From the NCBI GenBank assembly GCA_951799405.1, contig OX637350.1:9285852-9349851 (forward strand): 64,000 nt of DNA. The letters are read 5' to 3'. Positions 40,288 through 50,940 of the stretch are shown one piece after another. How positions within the stretch are numbered: position 1 is the first letter of the stretch; each line of letters begins with the position of its first letter. The stretch is from Agapetus fuscipes. Its lineage: Eukaryota; Arthropoda; Insecta; Trichoptera; Glossosomatidae. Position numbers and translations under genes: made by a program. The notes beneath the pieces were generated by a model. The model saw only the letters and a list, made by a program, of their open reading frames with translations, had not been told where the DNA came from and searched no databases.

Positions 40288-42165
40288 GAAAGAATATGAA
40301 TACGAAATTACCTAGTTTAACAAAGTCTATTAGTTCATCATCGTTAAAATCACATCCGACTTATTGTTTTTCATTGCCCAGTTTTTAAGATTCTATTAAA
40401 TCCAAGTGTGTATCACTTTCACTTATTCCTTAGACTAATATTGACGTTGAACAAAACACTGCAATAAATGCAAAAAGGTAAAATTATTTGTGTTAGAAAT
40501 CATAAGCTGATCAGTTATTGTGGTTTTAAAATGAGAAAACCTTAGAATATTTTACGATTCAACGGTGAGCGGTTCCACATTAGAGTGCCATATACTCACT
40601 AAGGCTAAATTGAAGCAGAAAACAATAATTAAATATTTGCTTACATTTTTTTGGTTGTAAGATAAGTTTAAAACACGTCAAGATAGGGTACGACTGATGG
40701 AAACTAAAAATACATTCACAAAAGATACGCAAAGTATTGGGTACGTACTGGGAAGTGTATTGAAATGGAATAAGGCAAACGTATGCGACTGACAACAGAA
40801 ATAAGAGATGTAACTCGGTAGAGGCGGAGCCAGGGTATTCCCAAAAGACGTAGATGGAAAACGCCAGGGAATCCGGGCTTTTTTTGCAATGAAAAACTAT
40901 CCTTTTCAAAGCCGGAGCTCGCTACTGAAATTGATAAACCACCTACGTACGGTGACATGCAAAATACTTGGGGCGCGATTCTGCCAAAATGGTTTCAGTT
41001 TTTATGTTAAGTTTATTTAAAGGGACTCTGTTTCAATCCAAATATGTATATAAGTGTAATGATTAACGGATTGTTTAAGCAATTGATATTTCTACTGCTG
41101 GTAATACTAAATTATTAATTGGCGAAATTTGTTTGTTTTGCTGCTGTACAATATTGCCACCGTATAAGAATTGTGGTGTTTTTTTTAATTTATTCCTTTT
41201 TAAAACGCTTCAATATTTGTCATTATAATTATACCACAAACATTTAAAAAACATGTACAAAACCCACATTAAATAATGTGATTTTTTAAATCATTTATTA
41301 TTTACACTACACGCTTATGTGCTAGCAGCTTTTGTTTCTATAATTTAATAAATGGGTTCAATATAGATTTCGTCTAATGAAATAAAAATAGCTTTGAATG
41401 CGGAGAAGTATTTTTCAATTTCTTACAAAAAGAACCAATTCATATAAATTACGCATACTTAACTTCAATTGCTTTCATTTGCCGGAAGAATTTTTACAGA
41501 AATTTGGCAAACTGATCCACATTGATTTCGCTTTTAGTGACGTAGCTGGATACATATTTTTTCCTTGATATTCAATAACTGACCTAACAAAGAGGAAAAG
41601 TACAAGGGACAATTTCTCTCAGATCACTGAATCAAAAACGTTTCGTGCCTGATTGAATTTTGTCCTTTTTTTTATTAAATATCGTCCACGGAGCTTGGAG
41701 GAGTGTATGACCCAAATACAGCCGAAATGAGGACGCCCCTTGTTTACTTCTTATTTACTTTTTTATCGAAAAAATATACTTCAATAAGACAAGAAGATAC
41801 ATTATTTCCAATAAATGTATATGTTGACACTCACTTGACATATTAAGTGGGGAAAATAAAATAGAAGTTGTAATGCCATGTTTAAGAATATTTATTGTGC
41901 AGCAAATAAAATAAAGAAAGTATTTTGGTTGCCATTTTTTTTAAATACATCCACCCCTTTAAAGTAAACTATTGGATCTGCTTTTAAGTTTCATTCTTTA
42001 AAGTGTATTATTCTCTTTTCATCATGATTAATTTAAATGTCTACAATTACACATTATATCATTAGACAAATTGAAAATTCGTTTGCTAAATGAAAATCAT
42101 TATATTGGTTATTAATTCATAAAATTATAAGCCATACGGATTGTAGGTATCTATCTAACATCAAT
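40288..42165. other. Non-coding stretch
   Basis: A 109-codon frame on minus (40580-40909) has no recognised family. The rest is AT-rich with no repeat copy identified. Confidence 0.35.
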
Positions 42166-42373
42166 GCTGCTAATGTCATCCCTGTTTAAGTAAGGGTCAG
42201 AAATCATAGCAGGGCTTATGTTCATTTGAAAATCGGTATAAGTTAATTATTGTACAGGTAAGCTCAAGTGGAGCATGTGTTAACACTGACATATACGTAA
42301 TGATTTTGAGCATGCATTCAATGCAAATATTTAATATGTTAATTAATCATTGAAACTCAGATTATGGATTATA
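42166..42373 (+). repeat. Family C repeat, diverged
   Basis: AATGTCATCCCTGTTTAAG, GCAGGGCTTATGTTCATTTG and TTGAAACTCAGATTATGGATT mark the family's centre and 3' end. The 5' end is lost. Confidence 0.6.
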
Positions 42374-42427
42374 AATACCACTGATTTGATGTGAGTAGTT
42401 CTTCCAAAATGTTTTCACTTAACGTCA

Positions 42428-42488
42428 CGCAAACGCAACTAAGCTACACATATCGTAAAACTTCTTACCACGTTCTCCTCAAAGACGT
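42428..42488 (-). mobile_element. SINE-A 3'-end fragment
   Basis: ACGCAACTAAGCTACACATA and ACTTCTTACCACGTTCTCC match the complement of the last 60 bp of SINE-A. Confidence 0.65.
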
Positions 42489-42530
42489 ATTTATATTACA
42501 AAACATTGTTTTCAATATTAATTGGTATGA

Positions 42531-42853
42531 ACTTTTTTTTTAAGAAATCCTATGCGGGAGACTCCCTAGATTCTAGAGACTCTAGGGGTCTATGACACTT
42601 GTTGTAGTGCCGCAGAGGTGTACGAGCTTGGTCGTCGCTACAAAGCGCCAATACTCAAGCAAGACCCAGTTGCTGTCAGGCTGGATGGATCTTTGGTGAC
42701 CGGTCATCGGTAAAGGTTTATAAATTTTTCAACCCAGCGAAGAGCAATTTGAAAATATAAATGGTATATTTTTTGTGCTCCGCCGGGATTCGAACCCACA
42801 ACCTTCCCATTCAGAGTCCGCAGTGTTACCACTGAGCTACGTACCGGTCGATC
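42531..42853 (-). mobile_element. SINE-B, tRNA-headed form with second-type tail
   Basis: On the minus strand the tRNA-like head has TAGCTCAGTGGTAACACTG and a perfect B box GGTTCGAATCCC, then the GGCGGAGCAC junction and the common SINE-B body. After AGCTCGTACACCTCTGCGG it switches to a different 3' end, CATAGACCCCTAGAGTCTC through GGATTTCTT plus A-run. The 5S head is absent. Confidence 0.88.
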
Positions 42854-43184
42854 GACTTATATTATTATAAACCCTTATTGATGGGAAACTACTGACTGGA
42901 GCTCCAACGGAATCTCTTACAATTGAGTATAGCAAAAAAAGATTATATTGAAAAGATACATCCACTCAATGCAGAGTACCAGACTCAACTCTTTCAATTT
43001 TGTTTTGATACCCTCCTAATAAATCTCCTTTACAATCCGAAAGCTCGCTTCTTGCTGTATTATATTTATTTATTTTTTCATCAAGTACAGAACGAGGAAA
43101 GCTTGCAGATAGAAATGATGTCGCCCATATTCTCAGTTGTCTATTTTTGGATCTGTTCCCAAAGCATTAAACATTGTTTACTCA

Positions 43185-43310
43185 GCCATCGCGTATACAG
43201 TAAAAATGGATGAAAACTAAAAACTCACTACAGGCGCTTTTGTCATCTCTTATTCTTTTTTCTGTCAGTTTTAAGAATATTTAAGCATTTTTTTATACTC
43301 GGAGTAAAAA
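43185..43310. mobile_element. Possible foldback MITE fragment
   Basis: TTTTTTTATACTCGGAGTAAA resembles the family right end, and AAAACTAAAAACTCACTACAG resembles the centre. The left end is not clear. Confidence 0.3.
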
Positions 43311-43327
43311 ATTTCCAGATTGATTTT

Positions 43328-43372
43328 CACCCATGTTTCAGGGAAGGTCGGCAAGAGTTGCAGGATTTGTGT
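43328..43372 (+). repeat. Family C fragment
   Basis: ACCCATGTTTCAGGGAAGG and TCGGCAAGAGTTGCAGGAT match the family core. Confidence 0.6.
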
Positions 43373-44876
43373 ACAGGATGTGTACATAAAACTTTTTTTA
43401 AAACAAAAACAAAAACAAAACTTGAAAAACGATTTGACTTGCGTTTTCATTAAGCATGGACGACGGTTTGTCCATCTTTATTTTACCAGGTTTTTAAGTT
43501 AGCACCTATAATTTACTAATAAAAATATATTGCAAGGCATCATAGATTGTTATATAAATGGTAAACTATGCCACTGCTACCTATTTTGTTAGAAAAAGTT
43601 TTAAAATGAGTACAAAAATGTTTTCTAATACTTACAAATAAATATTTTCCACACATAATTTAAAAAAATATATATATTTCTGAAAAAACCACTGTAACGC
43701 ATCATTTTAAGTTTCAAAACTTTTAGATTTCTTCTTACATCAATGTATTTTAACATTATTTCCAACAACCTTTCGCGCACAACACAATCAAGCAAAAGTA
43801 ATAATATTTATTTTCCTTAAACTGAACGCTTCATAAAACACCAACACGAGACACCATTTCGCAGTACGTTTCCAACGCCTGACTAAGCACGGGATAAGTT
43901 ATGCGACCGGACACGCGCTATTGCTGCCCATACTATTGCCCATTTGATCGCTAAAGTTTTACTTGCGTCTGATATTTATACGGGACCTCCACATGTGTGG
44001 TACTCGGTTTTCTTTTCTACCCACATCTCTTGGACTATATTCCGAAAAGTTTTTTGACTCTATTTTTTCAGTTGCCGTGAAAATCTTGTGTTGGTCAGGA
44101 GCTTCATTTCAAAGTTTTGTAAAAACAAAACATTAAAGCTTTCTTAAAATCACTATCGTAAGTTTCTGTTTTTTTTTGTTATTTCACCATTTTATCTACT
44201 TACAGAGTTAAGTCACGAATTGGGTAAAAAGGATTTGGAAAAGAAGTGATGGTGCGTCTATGAACGCATGATCGCCCATTGAGAAACTGACCGCCTAAGG
44301 CTAAATATTCTACGTGCGAACAAAAATCGGCTCTTTTCTTTCTACGAAACAAAACTTTTTTTTAAATATCTCGTAAATCATGCAATTTAATAAATCAGCG
44401 TTGATTTCAGGTACTCTTTTAATCATACGGCTAATTTTTTTAAATCGTTTTTAGAAGTACCTAAGTTAAATCTTAAAATATTTACTAAGATTAGAAAAAA
44501 TAGCATTTTTATTTTTCCAAAATTGTTATAGAACATTTTGATTACAACAACATATCTTATAGTTACTTTGCACATGCACTAATGCACCTCTTGGTAATGC
44601 AGTCTGATTAATGAGTGCATTTGCTACGGACAGCTGTAGCGCCTGCTGGATATGCAATTCGGCAAATCATTGCATTTCCATTTATAAATGCTTCAGCTAC
44701 CAAATAGATTACACCATACAACTAGAAAATAGTTAAATGCTTGAATTATAATATAAAAAAAGTGAATGTTTAAGACTTTATATGAAAAATTAAAAATGGT
44801 TGAATATTTGAGACTTCTTTCTTGTCTTTAAAAATGGAGGATAATTCAGGAGCATAATTTTTCACTTAACTATTAT
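43373..44876. other. Non-coding stretch with a candidate enhancer-like patch
   Basis: No gene was recognised. At 44575-44715 a non-repetitive patch has CTGATTAATGA, CAGCTG and TATGCAATT in close order, which are homeodomain, bHLH and POU-type words. Confidence 0.3.
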
Positions 44877-44914
44877 GCTCCTGAAGATGCCTTATAAATA
44901 GAAAACGTTTGAGT
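44877..44914 (+). ncRNA. Hammerhead motif with broken helix II (HHR6)
   Basis: Stem I GCTC/GAGT pairs with one wobble. CTGAAGA (44881-44887), GAA (44901-44903), AACGTT and T are intact. The 3' arm of helix II has changed (ATA where GGC is expected), so it should not fold well. Confidence 0.55.
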
Positions 44915-45020
44915 AAAAAACAAATAAAGTTGAATGAAAACTTTAATTTTCCTATTGAATTTATAAAAAAATACAAAGAATTTTCACTGTGTAAACAGAT
45001 AAACCATCAAATAGAATATA
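44877..45020 (+). repeat. R2 repeat headed by a hammerhead motif
   Basis: The ribozyme-like head is followed by AAATAAAGTTGAATGAAAAC and TTTTCACTGTGTAAACAGAT, in the R2 order. Confidence 0.55.
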
Positions 45021-45142
45021 TCATGAAATAAATCAATGTAACACATAATTTTAAAATAAAAAATAACGTTTAAGTTTTAACCGCGAGTACATGCTTCGAA
45101 AAGAAAGACTAATATGATTATTACAAAGACTTGTTTTGTTAC

Positions 45143-45280
45143 AGAAGGTGACCAGGAAGGCCAAATATACGATGTATGGACCTTGTCAGAAAAGCAATGG
45201 CAAGAGTAGAGAGAATCCTGGATACAGCCAAGGCCCACTCGGGGTTTTCGAGATTATGCTGTGTGTGTTATAGAAATAAT
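45143..45280 (+). pseudogene. LINE C-terminal remnant
   Basis: One frame reads PGRPNIRCMDLVRKAMARVE then RILDTAKAHSGFSRLCCVC. This fits the GRPxxRWxDxvrxdm...WRxL C-terminus of RTE/I-type LINEs. An upstream stop (TGA) and the short length show it is a remnant. Confidence 0.6.
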
Positions 45281-46347
45281 GCTCGTGTATCGTTTTTTAT
45301 TATTTCTAAATTTAGCAACAAATCAAAAGCTTCGTCATGTACTTACTTATAGATAACATTTCTGAAAAAAAAATTGTTAAATATTTTATTTTATTTTGCA
45401 GGACGGTGTTTTATTTTCTTCAAAATATCCTTGATACTTTATTTTGTTTTGAACTGATCTGAACAAAATGTCAACTGACATTGTGGATGTAAAAAAAACG
45501 ACGATTACATTCAATTTGTTTTTAAACGAGCAAGCGGCCGGGAACCGGCCCCCCCCGATGATTATTGAACTAAAATGAAGTTGACAAAAATCTCAAGACC
45601 CTCCAATTATCGGGCTTTTAATTAAAGTGAAAAATTAAGAGCAGCCATTCTCACCCCCTCCCTTGTGAAAGCAAGAAAACACAAAAAGTTCCGAGTGCTC
45701 GTTTACACGAGAGGGGAGCTGTGGGAGGTTTTGAGGGGGAAGGGGGGTGATGGAAGCGATATTTCGAGTATCAAAACGGTTTATCTTTAGTCCGGAATCA
45801 CAGAAGATGCTTAGCGAAGTGCCAAAGAGATTTTACGCCTAAGCTGAAATCAAACATCTGAATGTTTGGGATTTTCAAAGTTTTTAATTGTGTCTCAGTC
45901 ATGGACAACTTGGATTGTTTCAAATTGTTCTTTCGGGTCTTGACCGTAGTACAATTTTTTTTTCTTTGTTCTTTGCAAGAATAAATGCTATTTTTTTGGA
46001 TCCAATAAGGTAACAGTGGTCCAAAATAGTTACTCACAACAAAACGTAAAAAAAGGAAGCAAACTTAAGAAGACCATAAAGGCCTATAAAATTTTAAAAT
46101 TTGGAGTGTTTTAATAACTAAAAACTGCTCAAATAAAAGCTTTTTGTGTTAAAATGTATGTTTACTCAAATATTAAATGTAAGACATGGTGTCATTAAGT
46201 TCAATATTAAAAATTGAATATTTTATTGTAATAGAACTAGTATCATGTACTCGTATTAAATGAGTCGTTTATTGCATAAGTGTGTAAAACACAAGATCCT
46301 TCTAAGAACTATGTTCCTATTACAGAATATAATGTAAAACAAGAACT
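45281..46347. other. Non-coding stretch with a G-rich run
   Basis: A G-rich purine run lies at 45713-45755. The other sequence is AT-rich with no recognised feature. Confidence 0.35.
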
Positions 46348-46482
46348 GATGAATTTGTGAGTACACATGTAACATTTGTAGGCATGAACTTACACATGTC
46401 TGCTTGTAAGTACTATGCATTTAAAATTAATATATTTAATATGAATATATTTTTTCAACTTAGGTTATAGCCTATTATAGAA
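46348..46482 (+). repeat. Family C repeat, 3' half
   Basis: GTGAGTACACATGTAACATT, CATGTCTGCTTGTAAGTAC and TTTTTCAACTTAGGTTATAG. Confidence 0.6.
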
Positions 46483-46549
46483 ATAGATTCTATAAATGAT
46501 CGGGTTTCTGTGACTGATATCAAAAGTGATAACGTGTAAGCGATATTTT

Positions 46550-46690
46550 TTCACTTGACTGATAGGTTGGTATGCGACTGACCACCCATACTGTAAAAAA
46601 TAGTTCACTTTGCCAATGTCACCCCTGTTTCAGGGAAGGTCGGCAAGAGTTGCAGGGCTTATGTTCATTTGAGATTGGGTTTTTTATATA

Positions 46691-46725
<35 letters not shown>

Positions 46726-46848
46726 ATTATAATATATATAAGTTATGCATGTCTGCTTATGGGAATGCATTTAATATGAATCTCAAATGATACATATCTT
46801 TGCAGCTTAGATTTAGATTTAGATTTAGATTAGATGTAGATTTGGATC
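46550..46848 (+). repeat. Family C repeat with an internal (TA)n expansion
   Basis: The first 140 bp match the consensus closely (GATAGGTTGGTATGCGACTG). A TA run of about 44 bp (46697-46740) then replaces part of the middle. It ends GCAGCTTAGATTTAGATTTA, with a TTAGAT tandem tail that shows the variable 3' tail of the family. Confidence 0.8.
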
Positions 46849-47279
46849 GTGTACCTTCCGATACAAAATCTGATGCGACAACACCTGGATGATAATGTTA
46901 TTGCAAAAGTTACAGCTACTTCATATTTATATCTTTAACCTGCCAAAGGTTAATTATAACTGCCAGATTAAGTGAGCTGTCAAAGATATCTCTCGTGAAA
47001 ACTAACTTTTCGAAAACAAATCCGTTCCGAGGGAATTATAAAACAACATTAACTTAAGTAGAATGAGAACATTTTCCAAAAAACTTAATAACCATGCTTG
47101 TTTGTCGTGAGCTTGAACTTTTTGTTATAAAATTGTGAAATCAATCATTTGTTACTCTGCAGCTTTAATGAACCAAGCCCAGTTTTTTTTTCATAAAAAA
47201 GTATTGTTTATGCATATAGAACATATTATTTTAAGTATTTAACAAATTTAAATTAACAACTAAAAAGAGAGTGGAAAAA

Positions 47280-47310
47280 AGTGGAATTTACAACTGTTGT
47301 AAATTCCACT
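47280..47310. repeat. 31-bp near-perfect palindrome
   Basis: AGTGGAATTTACAA (47280-47293) and its complement TTGTAAATTCCACT (47297-47310) are separated by 3 nt. This makes a strong hairpin or cruciform with no family assignment. Confidence 0.85.
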
Positions 47311-47939
47311 CACATTTTAAGAAAAGGTAGCAGGATTTGATAAAAGTTTGTCATTTTTTCGTTAATAAGGTTTTGCTCGGCACAAGGTGATGTGGTGAAC
47401 GAACGGGCTAAGAATACCGTCTTATCGAATCAAAATAGGTTTTGAATCATTTGGCGTCCTGCTGGAATCAGCTGTCTCTGAAGGTGAGGACCATAAAAGG
47501 AAAATTCAGCATTTTAATCAAGAAACACACATTTAAGAGAAAGAATAAGAGTTGTGATACTTTTTCAAAAAACATCTTTGAAGGTGTCCTGCGAGGTTTA
47601 TCAAGGACGGATAAATTGAAATTAAGCAAGTGCGAGGTAGACAAATAACAAATTGAGAAGCGTTCATGACAGATTTGTTGTTTGCGTGCGTACACAATTC
47701 GACGAAGAGACAAACAGCGGAGTGACACTTTCTCCAAATTGTGCGTTAATAACCAAAATGTATTCTTAAAATATATTTTCACGCTGACTTAAAGACATTT
47801 ATTGAAATATAACTTATGGACACTTTTAGATGTGAAACTGGTGACAACGAAGAAAAAAAAAATATTAGTAGTAAAAAAGCAGTGTCAAAAATAATTGTGT
47901 TGTGTTTGTATCTCATTTAAAAAAAATAAAAGCACAGTT

Positions 47940-48060
47940 ATCGTGCAGAGAAAGTGTCTCCTGAAGGCGTTGGCTACGTCGCTAACGAAACGTCGATTAT
48001 AATGTAAGTTCTCTTATAACGGTTCGTCTAATATCCAAATAAATAACTGTGTAGTTATTA
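47940..48060 (+). repeat. R1 repeat headed by a hammerhead motif
   Basis: CGTGCAGAGAAAGTGTCTCC precedes the core, and TTATAATGTAAGTTCTCTTA, ACGGTTCGTCTAATATCC and AACTGTGTAGTTATTA follow. The order is shared with 25381-25500 and 52870-52985. Confidence 0.65.
47957..47998 (+). ncRNA. Hammerhead motif, mutated core (HHR7)
   Basis: Helix II GTTGGC/GCTAAC, GAA, ACGT and C as residue 17 are in place. The core reads CTGAAGG, so A9 is G, and stem I is reduced to two pairs (TC with GA). Probably inactive. Confidence 0.5.
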
Positions 48061-48258
48061 CTATAATAGTAAAAATATATCTAATTTTCATTATTTACGA
48101 AATGCTTACGCATTATGTGTAAATAAAAACTTCCATTAGCCTATTACTGTTCACATAGATAGTAAAACATCAATTCAAATATGTGTCTCCGTAACCAGAT
48201 CATACGTAATAGAATATAGCGTAGAAATAGAGGCGTCAAAAACATGTTCACTATTATG

Positions 48259-48697
48259 GTCAACGACGTTACCATGTTGAAAGCACCGGTTCCCATAGAT
48301 CACCGAAGTTAAGCAACATTGGGCGCGGATAGTACTTGGATGGGTTACCGCTCAGGTACACCGCGTGTCGTTGGCATCTTGGACCGGTCCGTAGTCCAGT
48401 GGCAACACTTCCGACTCGTAAATGGAAGGTTGTGGATTGGATCCCGACGGAGCACAAAAAATATACCATTTATATTTCCAAATGTGCTCTTCGCTGGGTT
48501 GAAAAATTCATAAACCTTTACCAAAGACCGGTCACTGAAAGGTCCGTCCAACCTTACAACAACTGGGTCTTGCTTGAGAATTGGCGCTTTCTACAGCGAC
48601 GACCAAGCTCGCAGAGGGCTCTTGAGGTGTGATACACACAAAAACAGCGCTCACCAAATAAATCATCCTAATATTATTATTTTTATTATTATTATGG
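48259..48697 (+). mobile_element. SINE-B: 5S rRNA-tRNA chimeric SINE, full length
   Basis: The 5S-like head covers 48259-48375, again exactly 117 nt, with only a few differences from the 1673 copy (for example GATAG for GACAG, GGGTTACC for GGGTAACC). The tRNA-like unit is at 48381-48455, and the body and L2-like tail follow, ending in ATT repeats. A likely target duplication, TATTATGGT, is at 48252-48260 and 48690-48698, overlapping both ends. Its similarity to the first copy shows recent activity of the whole 5S-tRNA unit. Confidence 0.9.
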
Positions 48698-49353
48698 TGT
48701 CATGTAGTCCATACTCAGTATTTATAAAAGTGAATACAGACATAACTTGGGTGAGAGGGGGTGGGATCCCCCATTCCTCCAACTAAACAGCTTCTGCCAA
48801 CAGCTGTAGGAATATCTCCGTCAATTTTTCCCGTTTGTTTCGAGAGGGTCTGACAGATCTCATTAGGCGTCGTGTCGTATCGTCCTGAATAGGGGGCTGT
48901 GGGGGTGGGTGGGTGGTTGGGTGGTTGCGGGAGGAAAAGGGTGTTGACGGACCTGGTTATTACATAGTTAGACCCAGAGGATTGTCCAGACAAAGTGTGT
49001 TTGTTTATAAATAATTAGATTATTTGGCAAATTGTTATACTACGCTAAAGTGGGTTTATATTTGCTAAATTTCACGCTTTATTATCTGATATAAATACAA
49101 AAGAGCATGAAGTGTTTTTCAAAACAATATTTATGAATATCTGGTAAAAGCTTGTACCCAATTAAACTAAAAATCAATGCAGGACTATTTAAAGTATCTT
49201 ATACGTCCTCATTTTGCACGGTTATGAATTTTGAATGTGCCTTTACAGAGACATATGGTACCGAAATACGTAACTTTTTTGATAAATTGTTAGGATAAAG
49301 TCATCCTTTTTCATATTGGTTTTTTTCTAATTTAACACACTAATATTTCCATA
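48698..49353. other. Non-coding stretch with a G-quadruplex-type motif
   Basis: GGGGG, GGGGG, GGG and GGG tracts within 48892-48914, followed by more G-rich sequence to about 48935, form a strong plus-strand G4 candidate. Nothing else was recognised. Confidence 0.5.
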
Positions 49354-49622
49354 TCCGCTCGGGTTTGAATCTCATCGAGGGTGTGAGAAATCATTTCCCG
49401 TTTCATTGTGATTATTTTAAGCCTACAATTAAATATCGGCAATGCTTACTTAGCCTTCACAAGAAATGAGTACCAGGCCCTTCAAGAACTGGTAAATCCC
49501 TACTTCAACTAAAGAAGTTTGCGTAAAGCCGGCCTTCTTACCTGTATAAATAAATAGATTCCACTCGCCACATGCAACCCTTTCGGGAATACCGCGGGAA
49601 AAGTTACACTATATGTGTTTAT
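49354..49622 (+). mobile_element. SINE-A, 5'-truncated
   Basis: It starts within the B box (GGGTTTGAATCTCATCGAGG) and runs through CTTCACAAGAAATGAGTACC to AAAGTTACACTATATGTG. The A box is missing. Confidence 0.85.
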
Positions 49623-50470
49623 TAGCAGCGAATGTAGCGATAGAGATATGTTACATCAGTTAGAGGTGATGAACCACAAGTTTTCAGCTATCCGGATTGC
49701 TTCCACGAAAAATCTGTATTCAAAACTTTCCCCAGAAGAATTTTTGTTGGAATGCTGTAGCAAGCATCCGAGTAAACTCGAACTTTGTTTCAATTGATAA
49801 GAAGAAGTCGACGATCGTGTTCGGCATAATGTTTCACCAGAATCTTCTCAAGTTTGGTGGAAACTTTCATAACCGTCAAGCCAAACGCTGGAGCTGACTT
49901 AGCAACTCCTGAACATCTGACTTCAGTCCAATCATAACGCTAGATTCATCCATGAGCTATGCAGGCTTCAATAAAAGATACCGTTGCTTTTATTAAACTC
50001 CAAAATGAAAACATTTGTTTGTTTTAATGTTGCTTTACCACTTTTACAAACAAAATAATATTTATGGAAGGAATAACAAATTGACATGAGTTTTAAGTTT
50101 TATATTTTCTCGAGATATTTTTGTACACTTTGGTATATTCACGATTAAGATTCAGACATATATAAAATTGTGACCAATTTCATTTGCCATTGAGATTTCT
50201 TTATGAAACAAACGTAACTTTAAACATTCAAGTTTGTCACACAATTTATTGGATTCTTGAAAAATCCTCTTTTAAAATTGTCTATTTTTCAATGTGTTAC
50301 TTCAATCTGTCTAACCCGTATATTTTTCGTATATTTTATTTGTCTACTGAGCACAATATTGTCTTTGTACGGCAGAACTAATTACTTACATTTTTCAATA
50401 TATTTCCAATCTTATGTATAATTTATTTGTACGTACACATTATTTCCATTAAATTTTCAATAACTCCATC
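49623..50470. other. Non-coding stretch
   Basis: Two short overlapping frames near 49615-49897 have no family resemblance. The rest is AT-rich. Confidence 0.3.
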
Positions 50471-50660
50471 CATTCTGACCCGGTATTTTGGGACCATCAC
50501 CTCGGCTGCAATACCAGGAGCACATCACGCGCTAGGAGGTCTAGGAAAGTTGCAATGCACCGCCCCCGTAATGATTGCGGACGTGGTCGGCCTGCCGATC
50601 GGATCGCCCGAAACGACAGACTTGTTAGGCGGAGACGCCCGAGGATAACTGTATTATTCA
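50471..50660 (+). other. GC-rich arginine-coding island, possible LINE 5' piece
   Basis: It is strongly GC-rich compared with its flanks. One frame reads HRPRNDCGRGRPADRIARND then RLVRRRRPRITVL, an arginine-rich pattern like basic N-terminal parts of LINE proteins. It lies 280 bp upstream of the L2-type RT remnant, with AT-rich non-coding DNA between. Its link to that LINE is inference. Confidence 0.35.
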
Positions 50661-50940
50661 TTCACCTCTTTATCGGGCTGTGCTCCTGGTACTTGAAGAC
50701 CAAAATGAAGGAAAAAAAATTGAGAGATTTGAATATTTTTGTGACTCGTTAGAAATTTGTTTTGGTTGGCATGTTTGAAATGGACAAAAAAAATGTTACT
50801 TTGGATCTGTATTTTACAATTTCTCTAATATAATTTTATAAGGTTTAAAGAAAAATTCTAGAACCTCAATTGAAAATAAAATTTTGGACAAGGCTGTCAT
50901 TTTTTTTTCTTTCAATGAAAAAAATCAAAGTCACACGGGT

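Larger units (their letters stand above)
46849..48258. other. Non-coding stretch
   Basis: AT-rich DNA with the palindrome at 47280-47310 and the R1 repeat at 47940-48060 (both listed). Opposing frames at 47442-47782 lack family resemblance. Confidence 0.35.
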
